Assembly (NCBI GenBank): GCA_037576195.1
Contig: CM075103.1
Location: 1 to 64,000, forward strand
Direction of reading: 5' to 3'
Origin: Phytoseiulus persimilis
Taxonomy: Eukaryota; Arthropoda; Arachnida; Mesostigmata; Phytoseiidae
Length of the DNA stretch: 64,000 nucleotides
Part shown: in pieces, positions 12,153 to 24,100 of the stretch
Layout of the letters: the number at the start of each line of letters is the position of its first letter
Numbering within the stretch: position 1 is the first letter of the stretch
Notes under the pieces: model-generated
The model's input: only the letters and a program-made list of their open reading frames with translations
The model's database searches: none
What the model was told of the DNA's origin: nothing
Program-made: the position numbers and the translations under genes

Positions 12153-14312
12153 AATTTTCAGAAGCATGCCTTAGCCTGAGGCGAATTTTCAGAAGCGTGC
12201 CTCAGCCTGAGACTAAATTCCACAAGCAAACATTAGCTCAACGCTAAGACTAAATTTCAGGAGCATGCCTTAGCCTGAGGCTAAATTCCACAAGCATACA
12301 TTAGCTCAACGCTAAGACTAAATTTCAGAAGCATGCCTTAGCCCAAGACTAAATTCCACAAGCATACATCAGCTCAAAGCTAAGACTAAATTTCGAGAAC
12401 AGCCAACCTTAGCTCAAGGCTGAGGCTAATTTTCAGAAGCATGCCTTAGCTTAAGACTAAATTCCACAAGCATACATTAGCTCAACGCTAAGGCTAAATT
12501 CCAGAAGCATACATTAGCTCAAAGCTAAGACTAAATTTCAGAAGCATGCCTTAGCCCAATACTAAATTCCACAACCAAACATCAGCTCAACGCTAAGACC
12601 AAATTTCAGAAGCATACGTTAGCTCGAAGCTAAGACTAAATTTCGAAAACAGCAAACCTTAGCTCAAGGCTGAGGCTAATTTTCAGAAGCATGCCTTAGC
12701 TTAAGACTAAATTCCACAAGCATACATTAGCTCAAAGCTAAGACTAAATTTCAGGAGCAAGCCTTAGCCTGAGGCGAATTTTCAGAAGCATGCCTCAGCC
12801 TAAGACTAAATTCCACAAGCATACATTAGCTCAAGGCTAAGACTAAATTTCAGAAGCATACATTAGCTCAACGCTAAGACTAAATTTCAGAAGCATGCCT
12901 TAGCCTGAGGCGAATTTTCAGAAGCATGCCTCAGCCTAAGACTAAATTTCAGAAGCATGCCTTAGCCTGAGGCGAATTTTCAGAAGCAAACATCAGCTCA
13001 ACGCTAAGACCAAATTTCAGAAGCATACGTTAGCTCGAAGCTAAGACTAAATTTCGAAAACAGCCAACCTTAGCACAAGGCTGAGGCTAATTTTCAGAAG
13101 CATGCCTTAGCTTAAGACTAAATTCCACAAGCATACATTAGCTTAAAGCTAAGACTAAATTTCAGGAGCAAGCCCTAGCCTGAGGCGAATTTTCAGAAGC
13201 ATGCCTCAGCCTAAGACTAAATTCCACAAGCATACATTAGCTCAACGCTAAGACCAAATTTCAGAAGCATACATTAGCTCAACGCTAAGACTAAATTTCA
13301 GAAGCATACATTAGCTCAACGCTAAGACTAAATTTCAGAAGCATGCCTTAGCCTGAGGCGAATTTTCAGAAGCATGCCTCAGCCTGAGACTAAATTTCAG
13401 AAGCATGCCTTAGCCTGAGGCGAATTTTCAGAAGCATGCCTCAGCCTAAGACTAAATTCCACAAGCATACATTAGCTCAAGGCTAAGACTAAATTTCAGA
13501 AGCATACATTAGCTCGAAGCTAAGACTGAATTTCAGAAGCATGCCTTAGCCTAAGACTAAATTCCACAAGCATACATTAGCCTAAGGCGAACTTTCAGAA
13601 ACATGCTTTAGCTTAAGACTAAATTCGACAAGCATACATTAGCTCAAGGCTAAGACTAAATTTTCAGAAGCATGCCTTAGCCTAAGACTAAATTTCAGAA
13701 GCATGCCTTAGCCTAAGACTAAATTTCAGAAGCAAGCCTTAGCCTAAGACTGAATTCCACAAGCATACATTAGCTCAAAGCTAAGACTAAATTTCAGAAG
13801 CATACCTTAGCTTAAGACTAAATTCCACAAGTATACATTAGCTCAAGGCTAAGGCTAAATTTCAAAAACAGCCAACCTCAGCTCAAGGCTAAGGCTGAAT
13901 TCCAAAAACCGCCCACCTTAGCTCAAGGCTAAGGCTAAATTTCAAAAACAGCCAACCTTAGCTCAAGGCTAAGGCTAAATTTCAAAAACAGCACACCTCA
14001 GCTCAAGGCTAAGGCTAATTTTCAGAAGCATGCCCTAGCCTAAGGCGAATTTTCAGAAGCATGCCTTAGCCCAAGACTAAATTCCACAAGCATACATTAG
14101 CTCAAAGCTAAGACTAAATTTCAGAAGCATACATTAGCTCAACGCTGAGACTAAATTTCAAAAACAGCCAACCTCAGCTCAAGGCTAAGGCTAAATTTCA
14201 AAAACAGCCAACCTTAGCTCAAGGCTAAGGCTAAATTTCAAAAACAGCCAGCCTTAGCTCAAGGCTAAGGCTAAATTTCAAAAACAGCCAACCTCAGCTC
14301 AAGGCTAAGGCT
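12153..14312 (+). repeat. 2,160-bp tandem pair, copy 2
   Basis: It is the second copy of the 2,160-bp unit, and its end is marked by the change from CCTTAGCCTGAGG to CCCTAGCCTAAGG near 14,331. From 12,697 it also aligns with the window start at offset 12,696. Runs of 40-mers lie at about 13,860-14,025 and 14,160-14,312. Confidence 0.92.
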
Positions 14313-17300
14313 AATTTTCAGAAGCATGCCCTAGCCTAAGGCGAATTTTCAGAAGCATGCCTTAGCCCAAGACTGAATTCCACAAGCATACATTAGCTCA
14401 AAGCTAAGACTAAATTTCAGAAGCATACCTTAGCTTAAGACTAAATTCCACAAGTATACATTAGCTCAAGGCTAAGGCTAAATTTCAAAAACAGCCAACC
14501 TCAGCTCAAGGCTAAGGCTAAATTTCAAAAACAGCCAACCTTAGCTCAAGGCTAAGGCTAAATTTCAAAAACAGCCAACCTTAGCTCAAGGCTAAGGCTA
14601 AATTTCAAAAACAGCCAACCTCAGCTCAAGGCTAAGGCGCATTTTCAGACGCATGCCTTAGCCCAAAACTAAATTCCACAAGTATACATTAGGTCAAGGC
14701 TGAATTCCACAAGCATACATTAGCTTCAGGCTAAGACCAAATTTCAGAAGCATACATTAACTCAAAGCTAAGACTAAATTTCAGAAGCATGCCTTAGCCC
14801 AAACCTAAATTCCACAAGCATACATTAGCTCAAGGCTAAATTCCACAAGCATACATTAGCTTCGGGCTAAGACTAAATTTCAGAAGCATACATTAGCTCA
14901 AAGCTAAGACTAAATTTCAGAAGCATGCCTTAGCCCAAGACTAAATTCCACAAGCACACATTAGCTTAAGGCTAAGACTAAATTTCAGAAGCATACATTA
15001 GCTCAAAGCTAAGACTGAATTTCAGAAGCATGCCTTAGCCCAAGACTAAATTCCACAAGCATACATTAGCTCAACGCTAAGACTAAATTTCAGAAGCAAG
15101 CCTTAGCCCAAGACTGAATTCCACAAGCATACATTAGCTCAAAGCTGAGGCGAATTTTCAGAAGCATGCCTTGGCCGAAGGCGAATTTTCAGAAGCATGC
15201 CTTAGCCTAAGACTAAATTCCACAAGCATACATTAGCTCAACGCTAAGACCAAATTTCAGAAGCATGCCTTAGCCCAAGACTAAATTCCACAAGCATACA
15301 TTAGCTCAACGCTAAGACCAAATTTCAGAAGCATACATTAGCTCAACGCTAAGACTGAATTTTCAGAAGCATGCCTTAGCCTGAGGCGAATTTTCAGAAG
15401 CGTGCCTCAGCCTGAGACTAAATTCCACAAGCAAACATTAGCTCAACGCTAAGACTAAATTTCAGGAGCATGCCTTAGCCTGAGGCTAAATTCCACAAGC
15501 ATACATTAGCTCAACGCTAAGACTAAATTTCAGAAGCATGCCTTAGCCCAAGACTAAATTCCACAAGCATACATCAGCTCAAAGCTAAGACTAAATTTCG
15601 AAAACAGCCAACCTTAGCTCAAGGCTGAGGCTAATTTTCAGAAGCATGCCTTAGCTTAAGACTAAATTCCACAAGCATACATTAGCTCAACGCTAAGGCT
15701 AAATTTCAGAAGCATACATTAGCTCAAAGCTAAGACTGAATTTCAGAAGCATGCCTTAGCCCAAGACTAAATTCCACAAGCATACATCAGCTCAACGCTA
15801 AGACTAAATTTCAGAAGCAAGCCTTAGCCCAAGACTGAATTCCACAAGCATACATTAGCTCAAAGCTGAGGCGAATTTTCAGAAGCATGCCTTGGCCGAA
15901 GGCGAATTTTCAGAAGCATGCCTTAGCCTAAGACTAAATTCCACAAGCATACATTAGCTCAACGCTAAGACCAAATTTCAGAAGCATGCCTTAGCCCAAG
16001 ACTAAATTCCACAAGCATACATTAGCTCAACGCTAAGACCAAATTTCAGAAGCATACATTAGCTCAACGCTAAGACTGAATTTTCAGAAGCATGCCTTAG
16101 CCTGAGGCGAATTTTCAGAAGCGTGCCTCAGCCTGAGACTGAATTCCACAAGCAAACATTAGCTCAACGCTAAGACTAAATTTCAGGAGCATGCCTTAGC
16201 CTGAGGCTAAATTCCACAAGCATACATTAGCTCAACGCTAAGACTAAATTTCAGAAGCATGCCTTAGCCCAAGACTAAATTCCACAAGCATACATCAGCT
16301 CAAAGCTAAGACTAAATTTCGAAAACAGCCAACCTTAGCTCAAGGCTGAGGCTAATTTTCAGAAGCATGCCTTAGCTTAAGACTAAATTCCACAAGCATA
16401 CATTAGCTCAACGCTAAGGCTAAATTTCAGAAGCATACATTAGCTCAAAGCTAAGACTAAATGCCAGAAGCATGCCTTAGCCCAATACTAAATTCCACAA
16501 GCAAACATCAGCTCAACGCTAAGACCAAATTTCAGAAGCATACATTAGCTCGAGGCTAAGACTAAATTTCGAAAACAGCCGACCTTAGCTCAAGGCTGAG
16601 GCTAATTTTCAGAAGCATGCCTTAGCCCAAGACTAAATTCCACAAGCATACATTAGCTCAACGCTAAGACCAAATTTCAGAAGCATACATTAGCTCAACG
16701 CTAAGACTGAATTTTCAGAAGCATGCCTTAGCCTGAGGCGAATTTTCAGAAGCGTGCCTCAGCCTGAGACTAAATTCCACAAGCAAACATTAGCTCAACG
16801 CTAAGACTAAATTTCAGGAGCATGCCTTAGCCTGAGGCTAAATTCCACAAGCATACATTAGCTCAACGCTAAGACTAAATTTCAGAAGCATGCCTTAGCC
16901 CAAGACTAAATTCCACAAGCATACATCAGCTCAAAGCTAAGACTAAATTTCGAAAACAGCCAACCTTAGCTCAAGGCTGAGGCTAATTTTCAGAAGCATG
17001 CCTTAGCTTAAGACTAAATTCCACAAGCATACATTAGCTCAACGCTAAGGCTGAATTCCAGAAGCATACATTAGCTCAAAGCTAAGACTAATGCCAGAAG
17101 CATGCCTTAGCCCAATACTAAATTCCACAAGCAAACATCAGCTCAACGCTAAGACTAAATTTCAGAAGCATACATTAGCTCGAAGCTAAGACTAAATTTC
17201 GAAAACAGCCAACCTTAGCTCAAGGCTGAGGCTAATTTGCAGGAGCATGCCTTAGCTTAAGACTAAATTCCACAAGCATACATTAGCTCAACGCTAAGAC

Positions 17301-18271
17301 TAAATTTCAGAAGCATACATCAGCCTGAGGCAAATTTTCAGAAGCATGCCTCAGCCTAAGACTAAATTCCACAAGCATACATTAGCTTAAGGCTAAGACC
17401 AAATTTCAGAAGCATACATTAGCTCAAAGCTAAGACTAAATTTCAGGAGCATGCCTTAGCCCAAGACTAAATTCCACAAGCATACATTAGCTTAAGGCTA
17501 AGACTGAATTTCAGAAGCATGCCTTAGCCTGAGGCGAATTTTCAGAAGCATGCTTTAGCCCAAAACTAAATTCCATAAGCATACATTAGCTCAAGGCTGA
17601 ATTCCACAAGCATACATTAGCTTCAGGCTAAGACTAAATTTCAGAAGCATACATTAGCTCAAAGCTGAGACTAAATTTCAGAAGCATGCCTTAGCCTGAG
17701 GCGAATTTTCAGAAGCATGCCTCAGCCTAAGACTAAATTCCACAAGCCTACATTAGCTCAACGCTAAGACTAAATTTCAGAAGCATACATCAGCTCAACG
17801 CTAAGACTAAATTTCAGAAGCATGCCTTAGCCTGAGGCGAATTTTCAGAAGCAGCACTCAGCCTAAGACTAAATTTCAGAAGCATGCCTTAGCCTGAGGC
17901 GGATTTTCAGAAGCATGCCTCAGCCTAAGACTAAATTCCACAAGCATACATTAGCTTAAGGCTAAGACCAAATTTCAGAAGCACACATTAGCTCAAAGCT
18001 TAGACCAAATTTCAGAAGCATGCCTTAGCCCAAGACTAAATTCCACAAGCATACATTAGCTTAAGGCTAAGACTGAATTTCAGAAGCATGCCTTAGCCTG
18101 AGGCGAATTTTCAGAAGCATGCCTTAGCCCAAAACTAAATTCCATAAGCATACATTAGCTCAAGGCTAAATTCCACAAGCATACATTAGCTTCAGGCTAA
18201 GACTAAATTTCAGAAGCATACATTAGCTCAAAGCTAAGACTCAATTTCAGAAGCATGCCTTAGCCCAAGAC
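14313..18271 (+). repeat. Last 40-mer run plus second copy of the 4.5-kb block
   Basis: It aligns with 2,238-4,990 at offset 12,073 (anchor GCGC at 2564 and 14637; ATGCCAG at 4388 and 16461). It then aligns with 6,042-7,080 at offset 11,191 (TAATTTGCAGG at 6042 and 17233; CACACATTAG at 6791 and 17982). The 882-bp change in offset equals the missing unit of the 881-bp pair plus a 1-bp deletion near 17,090. A run of four 40-mers lies at about 14,475-14,635. The match stops near 18,271. Confidence 0.87.
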
Positions 18272-18968
18272 TAAATTCCACAAGCATACATTAACTTAAG
18301 GCTAAGACTAAATTTCAGAAGCATACATTAGCTCAAAGCTAAGACTGAATTTCAGAAGCATGCCTTAGCCCAAGACTAAATTCCATAAGCATACATTAGC
18401 TCAAGGCTAAATTCCACAAGCATACATTAGCTTCAGGCTAAGACTAAATTTCAGAAGCATACATTAGCTCAAAGCTAAGACTAAATTTCAGAAGCATGCC
18501 TTAGCCTGAGGCGAATTTTCAGAAGCATGCCTCAGCCTAAGACTGAATTCCACAAGCCTACATTAGCTCAACGCTAAGACTAAATTTCAGAAGCATACAT
18601 TAGCTCAAAGCTAAGACTCAATTTCAGAAGCATGCCTTAGCCCAAGACTAAATTCCACAAGCATACATTAGCTTAAGGCTAACACTAAATTTCAGAAGCA
18701 TACATTAGCTCAAAGCTAAGACTGAATTTCAGAAGCATGCCTTAGCCCAAGACTAAATTCCATAAGCATACATTAGCTCAAGGCTAAATTCCACAAGCAT
18801 ACATTAGCTTCAGGCTACGACTAAATTTCAGAAGCATACATTAGCTCAAAGCTAAGACTAAATTTCAGAAGCATGCCTTAGCCTGAGGCGAATTTTCAGA
18901 AGCATGCCTCAGCCTAAGACTAAATTCCACAAGCCTACATCAGCTCAACGCCAAGACTAAATTTCAGA
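18215..18968 (+). repeat. 377-bp tandem pair
   Basis: CCATAAGCATACATTAG occurs at 18,383 and 18,760, a 377-bp spacing, with collinear flanks that include the GACTCAATTTCAG variant. One copy has GGCTACGAC where the other has GGCTAAGAC. The pair is also present in the 13.46-kb duplicate (about 31,674-32,427). Confidence 0.82.
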
Positions 18969-18997
18969 AGCATACATTAGCTCAACGCTAAGACTAA

Positions 18998-21067
18998 ATT
19001 TCAGAAGCATGCCTTAGCCTGAGGCGAATTTTCAGAAGCAGCACTCAGCCTAAGACTAAATTTCAGAAGCATGCCTTAGCCTGAGGCGAATTTTCAGAAG
19101 CATGCCTCAGCCTAAGACTAAATTCTACAAGCATACATTAGCTTAAGGCTAAGACCAAATTTCAGAAGCACACATTAGCTCAAAGCTAAGACCAAATTTC
19201 AGAAGCATGCCCTAGCCCAAGACTAAATTCCACAAGCATACATTAGCTTAAGGCTAAGACTGAATTTCAGAAGCATGCCTTAGCCTGAGGCGAATTTTCA
19301 GAAGCATGCCTTAGCCCAAAACTAAATTCCATAAGCATACATTAGCTCAAGGCTAAATTTCACAAGCATACATTAGCTTCAGGCTAAGACTAAATTTCAG
19401 AAGCATACATTAGCTCAAAGCTAAGACTCGATTTCAGAAGCATGCCTTAGCCCAAGACTAAATTCCACAAGCATACATTAGCTTAAGGCTAAGACTAAAT
19501 TTCAGAAGCATGCCCTAGCCTAAGGCGAATTTTCAGAAGCATGCCTTAGCCCAAGACTGAATTCCACAAGCATACATTAGCTCAAAGCTAAGACTAAATT
19601 TCAGAAGCATACCTTAGCTTAAGACTAAATTCCACAAGTATACATTAGCTCAAGGCTAAGGCTAAATTTCAAAAACAGCCAACCTCAGCTCAAGGCTAAG
19701 GCTAAATTTCAAAAACCGCCCACCTTAGCTCAAGGCTAAGGCTAAATTTCAAAAACAGCCAACCTTAGCTCAAGGCTAAGGCTAAATTTCAAAAACAGCC
19801 AACCTCAGCTCAAGGCTAAGGCTAATTTTCAGAAGCATGCCCTAGCCTAAGGCGAATTTTCAGAAGCATGCCTTAGCCCAAGACTAAATTCCACAAGCAT
19901 ACATTAGCTCAAAGCTAAGACTAAATTTCAGAAGCATACCTTAGCTTAAGACTAAATTCCACAAGTATACATTAGCTCAAGGCTAAGGCTAAATTTCAAA
20001 AACAGCCAACCTCAGCTCAAGGCTAAGGCTAAATTTCAGAAGCATGCCTTAGCCTGAGGCGAATTTTCAGAAGCAGCACTCAGCCTAAGACTAAATTTCA
20101 GAAGCATGCCTTAGCCTGAGGCGAATTTTCAGAAGCATGCCTCAGCCTAAGACTAAATTCTACAAGCATACATTAGCTTAAGGCTAAGACCAAATTTCAG
20201 AAGCACACATTAGCTCAAAGCTAAGACCAAATTTCAGAAGCATGCCCTAGCCCAAGACTAAATTCCACAAGCATACATTAGCTTAAGGCTAAGACTGAAT
20301 TTCAGAAGCATGCCTTAGCCTGAGGCGAATTTTCAGAAGCATGCCTTAGCCCAAAACTAAATTCCATAAGCATACATTAGCTCAAGGCTAAATTTCACAA
20401 GCATACATTAGCTTCAGGCTAAGACTAAATTTCAGAAGCATACATTAGCTCAAAGCTAAGACTCGATTTCAGAAGCATGCCTTAGCCCAAGACTAAATTC
20501 CACAAGCATACATTAGCTTAAGGCTAAGACTAAATTTCAGAAGCATGCCCTAGCCTAAGGCGAATTTTCAGAAGCATGCCTTAGCCCAAGACTGAATTCC
20601 ACAAGCATACATTAGCTCAAAGCTAAGACTAAATTTCAGAAGCATACCTTAGCTTAAGACTAAATTCCACAAGTATACATTAGCTCAAGGCTAAGGCTAA
20701 ATTTCAAAAACAGCCAACCTCAGCTCAAGGCTAAGGCTAAATTTCAAAAACCGCCCACCTTAGCTCAAGGCTAAGGCTAAATTTCAAAAACAGCCAACCT
20801 TAGCTCAAGGCTAAGGCTAAATTTCAAAAACAGCCAACCTCAGCTCAAGGCTAAGGCTAATTTTCAGAAGCATGCCCTAGCCTAAGGCGAATTTTCAGAA
20901 GCATGCCTTAGCCCAAGACTAAATTCCACAAGCATACATTAGCTCAAAGCTAAGACTAAATTTCAGAAGCATACCTTAGCTTAAGACTAAATTCCACAAG
21001 TATACATTAGCTCAAGGCTAAGGCTAAATTTCAAAAACAGTCAACCTCAGCTCAAGGCTAAGGCTAA
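18998..21067 (+). repeat. 1,035-bp tandem pair with 40-mer runs
   Basis: The marker GCAGCACTCAG lies at 19,038 and 20,073, and TTCAGAAGCATGCCCTAG at 19,501 and 20,536; both pairs are 1,035 bp apart. Each unit holds a run of four 40-mers (about 19,660-19,830 and 20,690-20,860). A visible difference is AACAGTCAACC near 21,041 against AACAGCCAACC near 20,006. The pair recurs at about 32,457-34,526 in the long-range duplicate. Confidence 0.88.
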
Positions 21068-21189
21068 ATTTCAAAAACAGCCAACCTTAGCTCAAGGCTA
21101 AGGCTAAATTTCAAAAACAGCCAACCTTAGCTCAAGGCTAAGGCTAAATTTCAAAAACAGCCAACCTCAGCTCAAGGCTAAGGCTGATT

Positions 21190-24100
21190 TTCAGACGCAT
21201 GCCTTAGCCCAAAACTAAATTCCACAAGTATACATTAGGTCAAGGCTGAATTCCACAAGCATACATTAGCTTCAGGCTAAGACCAAATTTCAGAAGCATA
21301 CATTAGCTCAAAGCTAAGACTAAATTTCAGAAGCATGCCTTAGCCCAAACCTAAATTCCACAAGCATACATTAGCTCAAGGCTAAATTCCACAAGCATAC
21401 ATTAGCTTCGGGCTAAGACTAAATTTCAGAAGCATACATTAGCTCAAAGCTAAGACTAAATTTCAGAAGCATGCCTTAGCCCAAGACTAAATTCCACAAG
21501 CATACATTAGCTTAAGGCTAAGACTAAATTTCAGAAGCATACATTAGCTCAAAGCTAAGACTGAATTTCAGAAGCATGCCTTAGCCCAAGACTAAATTCC
21601 ACAAGCATACATTAGCTCAACGCTAAGACTAAATTTCAGAAGCAAGCCTTAGCCCAAGACTGAATTCCACAAGCATACATTAGCTCAAAGCTGAGGCGAA
21701 TTTTCAGAAGCATGCCTTGGCCGAAGGCGAATTTTCAGAAGCATGCCTTAGCCTAAGACTAAATTCCACAAGCATACATTAGCTCAACGCTAAGACCAAA
21801 TTTCAGAAGCATGCCTTGGCCCAAGACTAAATTCCACAAGCATACATTAGCTCAACGCTAAGACTGAATTTTCAGAAGCATGCCTTAGCCTGAGGCGAAT
21901 TTTCAGAAGCGTGCCTCAGCCTGAGACTAAATTCCACAAGCAAACATTAGCTCAACGCTAAGACTTAATTTCAGGAGCATGCCTTAGCCTGAGGCTAAAT
22001 TCCACAAGCATACATTAGCTCAACGCTAAGACTAAATTTCAGAAGCATGCCTTAGCCCAAGACTAAATTCCACAAGCATACATCAGCTCAAAGCTAAGAC
22101 TAAATTTCGAAAACAGCCAACCTTAGCTCAAGGCTGAGGCTAATTTTCAGAAGCATGCCTTAGCTTAAGACTAAATTCCACAAGCATACATTAGCTCAAC
22201 GCTAAGGCTAAATTTCAGAAGCATACATTAGCTCAAAGCTAAGACTGAATTTGAGAAGCATGCCTTAGCCCAAGACTAAATTCCACAAGCATACATTAGC
22301 TCAACGCTAAGACTAAATTTCAGAAGCAAGCCTTAGCCCAAGACTGAATTCCACAAGCATACATTAGCTCAAAGCTGAGGCGAATTTTCAGAAGCATGCC
22401 TTGGCCTAAGACTAAATTCCACAAGCATACATTAGCTCAACGCTAAGACCAAATTTCAGAAGCATGCCTTAGCCCAAGACTAAATTCCACAAGCATACAT
22501 TAGCTCAACGCTAAGACCAAATTTCAGAAGCATACATTAGCTCAACGCTAAGACTGAATTTTCAGAAGCATGCCTTAGCCTGAGGCGAATTTTCAGAAGC
22601 GTGCCTCAGCCTGAGACTAAATTCCACAAGCAAACATCAGCTCAAAGCTAAGACTAAATTTCGAAAACAGCCAACCTTAGCTCAAGGCTGAGGCTAATTT
22701 TCAGAAGCATGCCTTGGCCGAAGGCGAATTTTCAGAAGCATGCCTTGGCCGAAGGCGAATTTTCAGAAGCATGCCTTAGCCTAAGACTAAATTCCACAAG
22801 CATACATTAGCTCAACGCTAAGACCAAATTTCAGAAGCATGCCTTAGCCCAAGACTAAATTCCACAAGCATACATTAGCTCAACGCTAAGACCAAATTTC
22901 AGAAGCATACATTAGCTCAACGCTAAGACTGAATTTTCAGAAGCATGCCTTAGCCTGAGGCGAATTTTCAGAAGCGTGCCTCAGCCTGAGACTAAATTCC
23001 ACAAGCAAACATCAGCTCAAAGCTAAGACTAAATTTCGAAAACAGCCAACCTTAGCTCAAGGCTGAGGCTAATTTTCAGAAGCATGCCTTGGCCGAAGGC
23101 GAATTTTCAGAAGCATGCCTTGGCCGAAGGCGAATTTTCAGAAGCATGCCTTAGCCTAAGACTAAATTCCACAAGCATACATTAGCTCAACGCTAAGACC
23201 AAATTTCAGAAGCATGCCTTAGCCCAAGACTAAATTCCACAAGCATACATTAGCTCAACGCTAAGACCAAATTTCAGAAGCATACATTAGCTCAAAGCTA
23301 AGACTAAATGCCAGAAGCATGCCTTAGCCCAATACTAAATTCCACAAGCAAACATCAGCTCAACGCTAAGACCAAATTTCAGAAGCATACATTAGCTCGA
23401 AGCTAAGACTAAATTTCGAAAACAGCCGACCTTAGCTCAAGGCTGAGGCTAATTTTCAGGAGCATGCCTTAGCTTAAGACTAAATTCCACAAGCATACAT
23501 TAGCTCAACGCTAAGACCAAATTTCAGACGCATGCCTTAGCCCAAGACTAAATTCCACGAGCATACATTAGCTCAACGCTAAGACCAAATTTCAAAAGCA
23601 TACATTAGCTCAACGCTAAGACTGAATTTTCAGAAGCATGCCTTAGCCTAAGGCGAATTCTCAGAAGCGTGCCTCAGCCTGAGACTAAATTCCACAAGCA
23701 AACATTAGCTCAACGCTAAGACTAAATTTCAGGAGCATGCCTTAGCCTGAGGCTAAATTCCACAAGCATACATTAGCTCAACGCTAAGACTAAATTTCAG
23801 AAGCATGCCTCAGCCCAAGACTAAATTCCACAAGCATACATCAGCTCAAAGCTAAGACTAAATTTCGAAAACAGCCAACCTTAGCTCAAGGCTGAGGCTA
23901 ATTTGCAGAAGCATGCCTTGGCTTAAGACTAAATTCCACAAGCATACATTAGCTCAACGCTAAGGCTGAATTCCAGAAGCATACATTAGCTCAAAGCTAA
24001 GACTAAATGCCAGAAGCATGCCTTAGCCCAATACTAAATTCCACAAGCAAACATCAGCTCAACGCTAAGACCAAATTTCAGAAGCATACATTAGCTCGAA

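Noticed and set aside
23640-23654. Perfect palindrome GCCTTAGCCTAAGGC as a special regulatory site
   Set aside because: It is the dyad of a TAA-spacer monomer with both arms complementary, occurring also at 37,136-37,150 in the long-range duplicate. It needs no explanation beyond the general dyad.
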